Assembly: GCA_945881865.1 (NCBI GenBank)
Contig: CAMCVK010000002.1
Coordinates: forward strand, 186,001-250,000
Length of the DNA stretch: 64,000 nucleotides
DNA from: Fimbriimonas ginsengisoli Gsoil 348
Lineage (GTDB): Bacteria > Armatimonadota > Fimbriimonadia > Fimbriimonadales > Fimbriimonadaceae
Reading direction: 5' to 3'
Under the pieces are notes generated by a model. It was not told the origin of the DNA. It worked only from the letters and a program-made list of their open reading frames with translations, and did not search any database. Both the position numbers and the translations under genes were made by a program. How positions within the stretch are numbered: position 1 is the stretch's first letter; every line of letters starts with the position of its first letter. This document shows positions 24,752 to 33,260 of the stretch, piece after piece.

Positions 24752-25663
24752 TTAGCCAAGGATGGCGAGGAAGTTGCCGTCGGCCCCGTGGAACGCATAG
24801 TCCGGCATGGCGGGCCGCGCGAGTTCGGTCGCGTTTGCAATGCCCGCCGGGGCGTACCCAACCATCTGCTTCAGCGTGTCGAGCTCCCACTCGCCCCAGG
24901 CACTTCCGGTCGCCATCAGGCCGAGCGGGGTGTGAACGAAGCAAGCGGTGAGCACGGTCGAGAGTCGGAATCTTGTGCCGATCCGCTCCGCGCCGCCCTT
25001 GAAGTACTCGGGGAAATTCCGGGCCAGGAATGCAACCGCAAAGAGGGTGACAACGGCTTCGGCCGGCCCGGCAACCGCGAGGTGCGAAATCAGCATCGCC
25101 GGAACGGCAACCGAATAGCCAAACGGAAAATAAAGCGCGTGCCCAATGGCATCCGAGGCGAGTAGCGGCTGCGAACCAAGAATCAGCGCGGCCGATAGAG
25201 AGCCCAAGATCGAACCGGCAAATGCTCCGATCGCCACCGCAACCAAGTGGCGAGGTGACCCTGGAGTCGCCGTTCCGGCGACGGCGCGAATGATCGCATG
25301 GGCACTAAAGCTCACGACCAACGCCATGTTCAAGCAGTTGATGCCAAGCGCCAGAATGCCGCCATCACCAAACAGAATCGCCTGCACGGCGAGGGTGAGG
25401 GTCATCCCCAGCAGAGCTGCCCACGGCCCCACCAGAACGGTGAGAAGGGCAATGCCAAGAGCATGAGCCGTCGTTCCCCCGGGGGCAGGCAGGTTGAACA
25501 TCTGCACCACGAAGCAAAACCCCGCGCCCATCGCAAGCAACGGAATCTGCTTTTTGGTGAGTTCGCGGCTCGCTTTGCGGATGGCAGTCGCCCAGAACGG
25601 GGCCATGACCGCAAATCCCGCCGCCTGCGTCACCGGACTTAAGTAGGCGTCGGGAATATGCAT
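24752..25663 (-). CDS. cbiM: CbiM/NikM-type substrate-binding permease of a Ni/Co ECF transporter
   Basis: 303 residues starting MHIPDAYLSP. In this family the amino group of Met1, His2 and a later His ligate the metal, and MHIPD-starts are typical of NikM-type proteins while MHIMEG is typical of CbiM. This hints at nickel, but does not prove it. Membrane segments follow, with FNLPAPGGTTAHALG near 55 holding a further His. The C-terminus is extended, perhaps replacing NikN/CbiN. It is coupled to the upstream His-rich TPR gene by TAATG. Confidence 0.92.
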   Translation of the reverse strand: MHIPDAYLSPVTQAAGFAVMAPFWATAIRKASRELTKKQIPLLAMGAGFCFVVQMFNLPAPGGTTAHALGIALLTVLVGPWAALLGMTLTLAVQAILFGDGGILALGINCLNMALVVSFSAHAIIRAVAGTATPGSPRHLVAVAIGAFAGSILGSLSAALILGSQPLLASDAIGHALYFPFGYSVAVPAMLISHLAVAGPAEAVVTLFAVAFLARNFPEYFKGGAERIGTRFRLSTVLTACFVHTPLGLMATGSAWGEWELDTLKQMVGYAPAGIANATELARPAMPDYAFHGADGNFLAILG

Positions 25664-27060
25664 TAGGGCTGACCAACCTCCAGCCTGGCAAGCAGTCCTT
25701 GCGCGCGGGGCGCATGCACGGCATCAAACTTGTCGTCGATCCTTAGCGCACGGCGAAGGAAGTCGGCCGCATTTGGCTTCTTTCCCGCGGCGGCATAGAT
25801 CTCGCCCGCGTGATAGAGCAGCTTGGGATCTTGCGTGCCCAAGGCCAGCGCACGGTCGATGGCGACGATGGCTTCCTTGATCCGTTTCTGTTTGAAATAC
25901 ACCCACGCCAACGTGTCGTAGGCGTAGATATCCGGCCGCTCCTCGAAATCTCGGACCGCTGCCGCGTACGCACCGTCGAGATCCTGATTCCGGTCGGCAC
26001 AGAACATGGCGTACTGCCGGTCAAGAGAGTGACCGTGCGGCTCTTCCGAGGCATGGGAGTGAGCTCCGTCCTTGCCATGGGAATGAGCGCTTTCGTGCAT
26101 CCCGCCGGCGCTTTCGTGCGAACCGGTCAGTGAAACCACCCGTGCGAGCAGTTGTTTCTCCTTTTCGGGCTCACCAAGGCGTTTGTGGGCTTCCGCCATC
26201 AAGGTTACGATTTCGGGGAGCGTCGCTATGGCATCGGCCCGGGCTGCCCAATCGAGCGCGCCTTGCCAGTTACCATCGCCCGCCGCGAGTCTCGCCATGC
26301 CGAAAAGTGCCTTGTATCCCCTTGGATAGAGCTCGATCGACCGTAGGAATGTTTTCCGTGCGTCGGCTCGGCGGCCCATGTTCAGTTGCTGCTGACCAAG
26401 GCGAGTGTGGAACCAGGCGAGATCGTTGCTTTCGATATCATATCGGGCTTCCGAATCCCGTACGATCTTTTCGTAGAGTGCCAGCGCTTGTTCCGTTTTC
26501 CCTTCGAGGTCAAGCATTCTGGCCTGAATCGCACTGCCGGGAGTGTTGGAAAAAGCGTTAGGGTTCTTCTGAAAAATGGACTGCGCATCGGCGTAGCGGC
26601 CAAGTTCGATCATGATCTCGGCCCTAAGCCGGATTGTCTCGTCGGTTGAAACCTTCGCTTTCTGGATGGCCTCGGTTTCGCGAAGCGAATCCCGAAACCG
26701 ATGCTGGGCAAGGAGGGCCCGCACGACCTTGTTCCAGGCGGTGCCGTTTCCAGCGGTTCGAATCTTTATGCTTCGGCGGGCGGCGGCCTCGGCCTTCACC
26801 GCAGCGTCGTTGTCATCAGATTCACGTGCTTTCGCAAGGTAGGCCGTGGCAAGAAGGGAGTATCCGATCGCTCCGCCGGGATCGCGAAGGACCGCTTGTT
26901 CCTGGTCGGTGATGCGGGCCGGAATGAATGAGGAGTCGTAGGGGGCGCGGGAAAATGTCTTGGCGGCGACCGGGGCGGGGGCGCGGTAGGAACTCGCGAC
27001 AAGAAGCCAGCCGCTAATGATGACGATCGCGGCAAGACCGATGGAAAGGATGAGCTTCAT
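25663..27060 (-). CDS. Membrane-anchored TPR protein with a His-rich loop, part of the metal operon
   Basis: 465 residues from the ATG at 27060, which follows GGGAG; an upstream in-frame start would add 10 residues. One N-terminal membrane segment (LILSIGLAAIVIISGWLLVA) anchors an extracytoplasmic TPR array. At about 314-344 a loop has eight His in roughly 30 residues (GSHESAGGMHESAHSHG, then AHSHASEEPHGHS), then TPRs resume. Such loops bind Ni, Co or Zn. The gene is directly coupled to cbiM, so a metal-delivery or storage role at the transporter is the best inference. No described family with this exact layout is known to me. Confidence 0.82.
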   Translation of the reverse strand: MKLILSIGLAAIVIISGWLLVASSYRAPAPVAAKTFSRAPYDSSFIPARITDQEQAVLRDPGGAIGYSLLATAYLAKARESDDNDAAVKAEAAARRSIKIRTAGNGTAWNKVVRALLAQHRFRDSLRETEAIQKAKVSTDETIRLRAEIMIELGRYADAQSIFQKNPNAFSNTPGSAIQARMLDLEGKTEQALALYEKIVRDSEARYDIESNDLAWFHTRLGQQQLNMGRRADARKTFLRSIELYPRGYKALFGMARLAAGDGNWQGALDWAARADAIATLPEIVTLMAEAHKRLGEPEKEKQLLARVVSLTGSHESAGGMHESAHSHGKDGAHSHASEEPHGHSLDRQYAMFCADRNQDLDGAYAAAVRDFEERPDIYAYDTLAWVYFKQKRIKEAIVAIDRALALGTQDPKLLYHAGEIYAAAGKKPNAADFLRRALRIDDKFDAVHAPRAQGLLARLEVGQP

Positions 27061-27113
27061 TGGCAACTCCCGAAGGAAGGGGTCCGGCACCGAAGTGCCG
27101 GACGGTTATGGCG

Positions 27114-28328
27114 TCAGTACGGGTTGCCCAAGTACGGGAATACCGTCTTGAAATGCTTGCCGCTTGAGGTCACGTTATCGCTGGTCAACGTCGGGATGTC
27201 GTTGCCATCGGCCGGAGCGAGGCCCAGGTCCGAGATCGTCGTGCCGAACACGACGCCGAGCGAAAGGTCCACCACGTCATCCGTGAGGGCTCGTCCGCCG
27301 AAGAGTCCGCCGGTTGCACCGCCGGTCTCAACGCCAAGGTAAGTTGCGTTACCCTGCTTGCTGAGGTCTGCCTTCAGGACGTCCGGCACCAGAACCGCCT
27401 TAATGACGTTTCGGATGGCGGCAGATCGACCCGCCGGCGAGACCATGAAGCTCTCGATGTCCTTCTTGATCTGGCTTGCGTCGTCGATCGGGCTGATCTC
27501 GTTGTTGATCTTGTGTCGGTTGTTGGCAACCGTCGCAAAAACTTCATTGATGACCGGGCGGGCCAAGCGATCCATCTGGACGAACTGGTCGCCATCTTGA
27601 ACGCTGGTCGTCGCCCAAACGCCGATCACACCGAGCGGCATATCGCCGAAGATCTCTCGCTTCGGCAGTTCGATGACGATCGAAAGGACGCTGAATCGGT
27701 TAACCGACAGGAAGTCCTTTGCAACGCCCGGAGACCGCCAGGTGGTGGACTGCGGAGCGTTCGGATTTGAGACCGGAATGCCGTTGATCGGCGTTGCGCG
27801 GTCCGGGAAGATCGTGAAGAACTGCTCGAGGTCAAAGAAGAACGAGTCTTCTCGGGCTCCAGCAAACACGCTGTAGCCTGCTCGCGGGGTGAAGCTCTTG
27901 TTGATCGGTCGTTCGACCGGCGAGAACATGCCGAGCTTGCTGGCAGCACCCAAAAGTGCCGGGGTCTGCGGGAAGCCAACCGAGACGGTCTGTGCCGTTC
28001 CGGTGCCGTTGAACTTGACCTGGAGAACCTTGTCCTCCACGTTGTCGCCGTTGGTGTCGATCTTGAACTGGTACAAGACGCCCGGGTCGAACGACTTGCT
28101 GAGCGAAGTTCCCTTCGCGATGAGCGGGTTTACGTTCATCACCAAAACCACGTCGTCGTTCGGACGGCGGGTGCTGGGGAAGATGTAAACATCGGTGAGG
28201 TCGGTCCCCGGGTTAGCCGCGATTTCGGGCGTGTCCGCGTGGTCCGAGGCTTGAGACTGGCCGATGAAGGCCGCCGGAGCGGCCATCGCGGCAAAAGCAA
28301 CAGAGAATAGGATCTTTACTGGATGCAT
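27114..28328 (-). CDS. DUF4331 domain secreted protein
   Basis: 404 residues from the ATG at 28328, supported by AAGGA 8 nt upstream; a longer reading is possible but lacks support. Signal peptide about 1-27 (AAMAAPAAFIGQSQASDHADTPEIA). Family motifs follow: SDHADTPEI, DLTDVYIFPSTRRPNDDVVLVMNVNP and ALTDDVVDLSLGV. DUF4331 proteins are secreted and of unknown biochemical role. This gene starts the operon that continues with the His-rich TPR protein 53 nt later. The mature N-terminus exposes SDHAD, which could coordinate metal, but that is speculation. Arg is often CGA here. Confidence 0.88.
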   Translation of the reverse strand: MHPVKILFSVAFAAMAAPAAFIGQSQASDHADTPEIAANPGTDLTDVYIFPSTRRPNDDVVLVMNVNPLIAKGTSLSKSFDPGVLYQFKIDTNGDNVEDKVLQVKFNGTGTAQTVSVGFPQTPALLGAASKLGMFSPVERPINKSFTPRAGYSVFAGAREDSFFFDLEQFFTIFPDRATPINGIPVSNPNAPQSTTWRSPGVAKDFLSVNRFSVLSIVIELPKREIFGDMPLGVIGVWATTSVQDGDQFVQMDRLARPVINEVFATVANNRHKINNEISPIDDASQIKKDIESFMVSPAGRSAAIRNVIKAVLVPDVLKADLSKQGNATYLGVETGGATGGLFGGRALTDDVVDLSLGVVFGTTISDLGLAPADGNDIPTLTSDNVTSSGKHFKTVFPYLGNPY

Positions 28329-28525
28329 CGGTGAATTCCTTAGGGAGGGTTCCCTTACCACCCCGCTTCGTCGATCCAAATCGCGCCACTGGCTAGGGCC
28401 GGTGGGCGGAATTTCTAGCGACTCACCGAAGTGCTTGCATCCATTCTAACAGCCGCCAGCGCAAAAGGTGCCAATTCTTGCGCATTTTTTAACACTTTTT
28501 ATGAAATCTTCCGGCGAACGATCTT
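28329..28525 (-). promoter_or_regulatory. Leader/promoter region of the DUF4331 metal operon
   Basis: The 197-bp gap after the AAA ATPase gene holds the promoter and 5' leader of the operon. A TAGAAT hexamer on the minus strand lies near 28446, and a TTGGCA further upstream has a 20-nt spacer, which is long. Downstream the leader can form a GCTAG/CTAGC hairpin and a GGGT/ACCC hairpin before the Shine-Dalgarno. I cannot match it to the cobalamin or NiCo riboswitch. Confidence 0.35.
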
Positions 28526-30013
28526 CTAGTCCCCGTCGTTCTTGCTCGCCGGTCGCGTGCGGGTGCTCGCCCATTCACGCAGATTAGAGATCTCCTCACC
28601 CATCATGACGCTAAGGGGAACAACCGCTTTTGCTTCGCCAATGAGGTCTTTTTGCGCCAATTCTCGTTCCTCGTGGAATGCCGTAAACAGGGCTCCGATG
28701 ACTACCTGCTCGATCTCGGCACCACTGAACCCGGACGTCGCCTCAGAGAGCGCCTTCAGCTTGAACTTCTTGGGATCTCGCTTTCGCTTGGCGAGATGGA
28801 TGCGAAAAATCTCCTGTCGCTCGGGGCCATCGGGCAGGTCGACGAAGAAGATTTCGTCGAAACGACCCTTCCGCAGCATTTCCGGCGGCAGCGCCGAGAC
28901 GTCGTTCGCGGTCGCGATGAGGAAGACCGGCGAGGTCTTCTCACTCATCCATGTGAGGAAGGTGGCAAAGACGCGGGCGGTTGTTCCGCTATCGCTTACC
29001 GAACCCCCGCTGACGCCGGCAAAGCCTTTCTCAAGCTCATCTGCCCAAAGAATGCAGGGAGCGACCGATTCGGCCGTGCTGATTGCCTTGCGGATGTTCT
29101 CTTCGCTCTGGCCTACAAGCGAGCCGAAAATACGGCCCACGTCTAGCTTTAGAAGCGGCAAGTTCCACTGCGCCGCCACGGCTTTCGCGGTGAGGGACTT
29201 TCCGCAACCCTGAACGCCGAGGAGCAAAATTCCTTTAGGCGAAGGGATTCCGAACTCCCTCGCGCGGTCGGTGAAGCTGCTGGTGCGGCGGTCGAGCCAC
29301 TCCTTCAAAAGGTCCAATCCACCCACGTCGCGGAGGGCGGCGTCCGGCGCGTAGTACTCCAAAATTCCCGTCTTGCGGATGATCTGCTTCTTTTCGTTGA
29401 GCACGACGTCCACGTCAAACTTTTTGCGCTCGACGAGGGAGCGAGCAAACGTCGACTCGATCTCGTCCTTCGTGAGGCCCTGCGCCGACTTCACGAGTAG
29501 CTCGCGCTCCAGCGGTTCGAGTGCGGTCGATATGCCTTCTTTCGTACCAACGAACCGGATGAGGCTGTCGAGAATGCCCTCGATCTCTTCCACGTTCGGC
29601 AGCGGAAAGTCGATGACGGTGATGTCTTTTTCCAGTTCGGCGGGAAGCGTTAGGACCGGTCCGCTGAGGATGAGCGTTTTGCTGGAGGCGCGCAGGCGGG
29701 CCGCGACGTCCCGCAGAAGCCGCACGACGCGGTAGTCCTTCAGGTAAGGATGGAAGTCCCGCAGTAAGAAAACGGTGTTATCGTCGGCTTCCAAGACCCG
29801 GGCGAGGGCTTCGATTTCCGGCGAGAGCTTGCTTCCGGCGTTTTCCAGCGGCGGCCGGAAGCCCTGGGTGACGGTCCAAGTCCGCAGAGTTCGCGACAGC
29901 GTTTTGCACACCGAAGCGACGGCCTCTTCGACGCGCCGTTCTTCCCACGAAACGAGGTAGATGATCGGATACTTCGCCCGAATCAGGACTTCGATTTCAC
30001 GGCTCGCAGGCAT
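28526..30013 (-). CDS. Ycf46-like AAA+ ATPase
   Basis: 495 residues from the ATG at 30013; the longer frame adds an unlikely Arg-rich segment. The N-terminal half (1-215) has a degenerate P-loop-like fold with no Walker A. The C-terminal AAA domain has Walker A GVQGCGKS (266-273), Walker B ILWADELEK (321-329), sensor FLIATANDVSALPPEMLRKGRFDE and EQVVIGALFTAFHEERE. This is the Ycf46 layout. In cyanobacteria Ycf46 is implicated in CO2 and photosynthesis regulation; here the function is unknown. No partner gene adjoins. Confidence 0.87.
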   Translation of the reverse strand: MPASREIEVLIRAKYPIIYLVSWEERRVEEAVASVCKTLSRTLRTWTVTQGFRPPLENAGSKLSPEIEALARVLEADDNTVFLLRDFHPYLKDYRVVRLLRDVAARLRASSKTLILSGPVLTLPAELEKDITVIDFPLPNVEEIEGILDSLIRFVGTKEGISTALEPLERELLVKSAQGLTKDEIESTFARSLVERKKFDVDVVLNEKKQIIRKTGILEYYAPDAALRDVGGLDLLKEWLDRRTSSFTDRAREFGIPSPKGILLLGVQGCGKSLTAKAVAAQWNLPLLKLDVGRIFGSLVGQSEENIRKAISTAESVAPCILWADELEKGFAGVSGGSVSDSGTTARVFATFLTWMSEKTSPVFLIATANDVSALPPEMLRKGRFDEIFFVDLPDGPERQEIFRIHLAKRKRDPKKFKLKALSEATSGFSGAEIEQVVIGALFTAFHEERELAQKDLIGEAKAVVPLSVMMGEEISNLREWASTRTRPASKNDGD

Positions 30014-30102
30014 GGGCCTAGGGTACCGGAGACCCCTATCCTTCGCAGGGGAATTCGTGGTGCGGTGGCACAGCCACCGCACCGTGAGTCACACCGAATA
30101 GA

Positions 30103-30960
30103 TCAGGTGTTAGCTTTGCCGCCGGGGACGCCGCTGAGGTCGCACGGAAGCGTATAGGTCTGGCAATCGTTGCGATCCGGGTAGAAATCGCAGTCCGAGG
30201 TGGAGCGACCCGGAAGCGAGCCGTTTCCGCGAATCCACTTTGCGTGGCCGTCGCCGAAGTTCACCGTGATGCCGTCGTTGCCCTTGAAGTTGCCGTGGAA
30301 ATTCATCCACTCAAATGCGCCGGCACGAGCGCGGTTGTACATCTGGTTGCAGTACGTTCCCGTCTGGTAGAACTCCGTTTTCGGCGGGGTGGCCGGAGCG
30401 GTGAAGTCGTAATACTTCGAGTGGAAGAAAACCGTGGTGCCAGCAATGTCCTGCATGTCGCCCTGGTTGAAAACGCCGTCGCAAAGCGAACCGACGCCCG
30501 GGTCCTGGAAGACCGCGAAGTTGGGGCCGAAGCTTGAGTACCGGTAGGCACCGGTCGACCGAACCGAGAGACCGAGTGGTCCAAGCCGAGCGAGCATCGC
30601 ATTCCAGTCTTCGCCGGGCGCGTCGACTTTGCTCTGAAGGATCTCAACGTTCTTCATGTACGGCACAAGCGCATCGTAAAGGGTGAAGATCGGCTGATTG
30701 GCCATGCTGCCGAGAACGTAAACCTGGCAGCTCGGGCTGGCCAAGATTCCGGCGGTTGCATAAAGGCTCTGCGGATAGTTGTCGTCGCTGTCGCCGAGGT
30801 ACAGCATGGTTGCCGTGCCGAGCTGGCGGGTGTTGCTAAGGTCAACGGCTTTCTTGCCGGCAAGCTTCGCCTGGGCGAAAACCGGGAACAAGATGGCCGC
30901 GAGAATGGCGATGATCGCAATGACCACCAAGAGTTCGATAAGCGTAAAAGCGCGTTTCAT
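30103..30960 (-). CDS. Prepilin-type N-terminal cleavage/methylation protein (pseudopilin-like)
   Basis: 285 residues from the ATG at 30960, supported by GGGAG 5 nt upstream; an ORF start 18 nt earlier is not supported. It starts [20 protein letters not shown], then VFAQAKLAGKKAVDLSNTRQLG and a Cys-containing beta-rich domain ending with GDGHAKWIRGNG, a block typical of DUF1559-like pseudopilins. Similar in design to the proteins at 21650 and 63847. Function is unknown. It stands alone between the AAA ATPase and the antiporter genes. Confidence 0.92.
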   Translation of the reverse strand: MKRAFTLIELLVVIAIIAILAAILFPVFAQAKLAGKKAVDLSNTRQLGTATMLYLGDSDDNYPQSLYATAGILASPSCQVYVLGSMANQPIFTLYDALVPYMKNVEILQSKVDAPGEDWNAMLARLGPLGLSVRSTGAYRYSSFGPNFAVFQDPGVGSLCDGVFNQGDMQDIAGTTVFFHSKYYDFTAPATPPKTEFYQTGTYCNQMYNRARAGAFEWMNFHGNFKGNDGITVNFGDGHAKWIRGNGSLPGRSTSDCDFYPDRNDCQTYTLPCDLSGVPGGKANT

Positions 30961-31123
30961 TGTTTCTCCCAAGGACATCGCAGTCTATAGAGCACAAGGT
31001 TAAGAGATCATTAACGCTTTGTTAAGATTTTGCGAATGCTTGCGGATTTCGGCGTGCGGTAGCTCTGCCACCGATCGCCCGCGCCGACTCACCGCTTTCC
31101 GGATCACTCGAGACGATTGAGAC

Positions 31124-31152
31124 TTACAACCAGGGTCGATCTCGTTTATGCT
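31124..31152 (+). promoter_or_regulatory. Probable promoter of the antiporter gene
   Basis: TTACAA (31124-31129), 17 nt, TATGCT (31147-31152), then 7 nt to the ATG at 31160. This spacing predicts a transcript starting at or next to the start codon. Confidence 0.5.
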
Positions 31153-31159
31153 AGATCGC

Positions 31160-32467
31160 ATGACCGACCTTGAACTTATGATCCGATTCCTCCTGCAGGC
31201 ATTCATCCTGCTCGGGGCGTGCAAGATCGTCGGTTGGATCGGTGTGAAGTTTCTCGGCCAAACCCAGGTCGTCATGGAAATGGTGACCGGCGTCCTGCTA
31301 GGCCCTTCTCTGTTCGGCTGGCTCGCCCCGCAGATTCAGAACGAGCTCTTCCCAAAGACGATCCAGTACGTGATTGACGGCCAAGTAACCACGGCCAAAC
31401 ACCCGTCGATGTTCATCCTGTATGTCGTCGCGCAGATTGGCCTCGTGTTCTATATGTTCCTTGTCGGGCTGGAATTCGACATGAAGCTCATTTCGGACCG
31501 GATCGGCGGCGCGGTCAGCGTGTCCTTGGCGGGAATCGTCGCGCCGTTCATCCTGGGTGGAATCATCGCCGCGACCGTCATGCAGGGCCACAACGATTTC
31601 TTCGGACCGAACATCACGCTTCCAAACCAGGTGCTCTACCTTGGTGCGGCCATGTGCATTACCGCCTTTCCGATGCTTGCCCGCATTATCTATGAGCGCG
31701 GGATCTCCGGAACGGCCCTCGGCACCCTCTCGCTGGGCGCAGGGGCCGTGGACGACGCCGTGGCTTGGTCGCTTCTAGCGGTTGTTCTCGCCTCCTCAAA
31801 GGGGGACCCGAACATCGCCATCCTTGCGATCGGCGGCGGAACGCTTTTCGCCATCCTGGTACTCACGGTGGGCAAAAGGCTCATGGCCCGATTCAGCGAG
31901 TCGGTGGAAGCCACCGGCAAGGTCTCGAACGCCCTGTTCACCGCAGTCCTTTTGAGCGTGGTCGCCGGTGCCTACATCACGGACGCCATCGGCATCTACG
32001 CCGTGTTCGGAGCCTTTCTCACCGGTGCCGCCATGCCCCGTGGCAAGTTCGCTGAGATCATCCGCGAGAAGCTAGAGTTTTTCACCGTCGGATTCTTTCT
32101 GCCGTTCTTCTTCGTTTACAGTGGCCTGAACACCCAGCTGGGCCTCATCAATTCGGCGTATCTCTGGGAGATCGCGCTTCTGGTTTTGGCAGCGGCAATC
32201 GTCGGGAAAGGAGTGGCTTGCACACTCGCGGCCAGATTCAGCGGCGAGCCCTGGGCCGACAGTTGGGCGATCGGCACGCTGATGAACTCGCGAGGACTCA
32301 TGGAGCTAATCATCCTCAACATCGCCTTGCAGCAGAAGATTATCACGCCGACGCTCTTCTCGATTATGGTGATCATGGCCATCGTCACCACGCTCATGGC
32401 GTCGCCAATCTTTGCGCTGATCTACCCGAAGACGCAGGCCTTCCGGCTAGCCCGGAAGAACGGCTAG
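31160..32467 (+). CDS. Kef-type (CPA2) cation:proton antiporter
   Basis: 435 residues with about 12 membrane segments. Characteristic blocks are VTGVLLGPSLFGW, LVFYMFLVGLEFDMKLI, AMCITAFPMLARII (the TAFP region with the ion-site helix), GAVDDAVAWSLLA (DD motif) and MNSRGLMELIILNIAL (the NSRG motif). These are the ion-exchange features of the family. It should exchange Na+ or K+ for H+ in pH or salt homeostasis. An ATG at 31148 is also in frame, but promoter spacing favours 31160. Its stop overlaps the convergent response regulator by 4 bp. Confidence 0.92.
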   Translation: MTDLELMIRFLLQAFILLGACKIVGWIGVKFLGQTQVVMEMVTGVLLGPSLFGWLAPQIQNELFPKTIQYVIDGQVTTAKHPSMFILYVVAQIGLVFYMFLVGLEFDMKLISDRIGGAVSVSLAGIVAPFILGGIIAATVMQGHNDFFGPNITLPNQVLYLGAAMCITAFPMLARIIYERGISGTALGTLSLGAGAVDDAVAWSLLAVVLASSKGDPNIAILAIGGGTLFAILVLTVGKRLMARFSESVEATGKVSNALFTAVLLSVVAGAYITDAIGIYAVFGAFLTGAAMPRGKFAEIIREKLEFFTVGFFLPFFFVYSGLNTQLGLINSAYLWEIALLVLAAAIVGKGVACTLAARFSGEPWADSWAIGTLMNSRGLMELIILNIALQQKIITPTLFSIMVIMAIVTTLMASPIFALIYPKTQAFRLARKNG

Positions 32468-33135
32468 CCCGTGAACTTGTAGCCCACGCCCCGCACGGTT
32501 TGCAGCCGGATGGGGGCTTGGGCATCGAGTTCGATGCGGGTCCGAAGCCAGCGGATATGCACGTCGACGGTTCTTGCCGAGACGAACGCGTCGCGACCCC
32601 AAACTCGGTCAAGAAGCGTTTCGCGGGAGAAAACCTGGCCGATGTTGCGGGCAAGGAAGTAAAGCAGCGCGAATTCCTTCGGAGAAAGCTCCAGCGGGTC
32701 ACCGTTCATCCAGGCTTCGTGGCTGCGTGGGTCGACGCGCAGATTGCCGCGCTCGATGACCTCGCGGATCGGCTCGCCGGTCGATCGCCGCAGAATCGCT
32801 TTGACGCGGGCAGCAAGCTCGCCCAAGTTAAACGGCTTAACTACATAATCGTCGGCACCAAGTTCCAGACCACGCACCCGGTCGGACTCATCGGCGCGGG
32901 CCGAGACAAAGATGATCGGCGTTCCGCTGTCTTTGCGGATGGCTTTGCAGAAATCAAAGCCGGACCGCTGCGGAAGCATGATGTCGAGGATCACGAGGTC
33001 GGGCTTCACCCGCCGGAAGAGGCGCATCCCTTCCTCCGCCGAATCGGCGGTAAAGGTCGTGAAACCTTCCTTACGCATCTTAGTCTCGACAGTCTCTACG
33101 ATCGACGGCTCGTCATCCACGATGAGCAGCTTCAT
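32464..33135 (-). CDS. OmpR-type response regulator
   Basis: 223 residues from the ATG at 33135, with AAGGGGGC upstream; a longer frame upstream is not needed. Receiver: acidic pair D7-D8, phospho-acceptor D51 in VILDIMLP, S78 and K100 in YVVKPF. The winged-helix domain contains LSPKEFALLYFLARN, RETLLDRVWGRDAFVSARTVDVHI and GVGYKFTG. It binds DNA as a dimer once phosphorylated. No sensor kinase is adjacent, so it is an orphan and its signal is unknown. A GATACAAT lies about 20 nt upstream of the Shine-Dalgarno. Confidence 0.94.
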   Translation of the reverse strand: MKLLIVDDEPSIVETVETKMRKEGFTTFTADSAEEGMRLFRRVKPDLVILDIMLPQRSGFDFCKAIRKDSGTPIIFVSARADESDRVRGLELGADDYVVKPFNLGELAARVKAILRRSTGEPIREVIERGNLRVDPRSHEAWMNGDPLELSPKEFALLYFLARNIGQVFSRETLLDRVWGRDAFVSARTVDVHIRWLRTRIELDAQAPIRLQTVRGVGYKFTG

Positions 33136-33260
33136 GAAGTTGCCCCCTTGCTCGACTTGAATTGTATCCGCCTCTACCATCTTTCCGTGACGCCGGGCAT
33201 TTTGTTGCCCGCTTCCCAGCAAGATTAAGGTCTATCCAGGTTAAGAGAGTGTAAAGGAAC

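Noticed and set aside
28330-28450. Cobalamin or NiCo riboswitch before the DUF4331 operon
   Set aside because: I tried to match the conserved cobalamin boxes and the NiCo four-way junction and could not find them.
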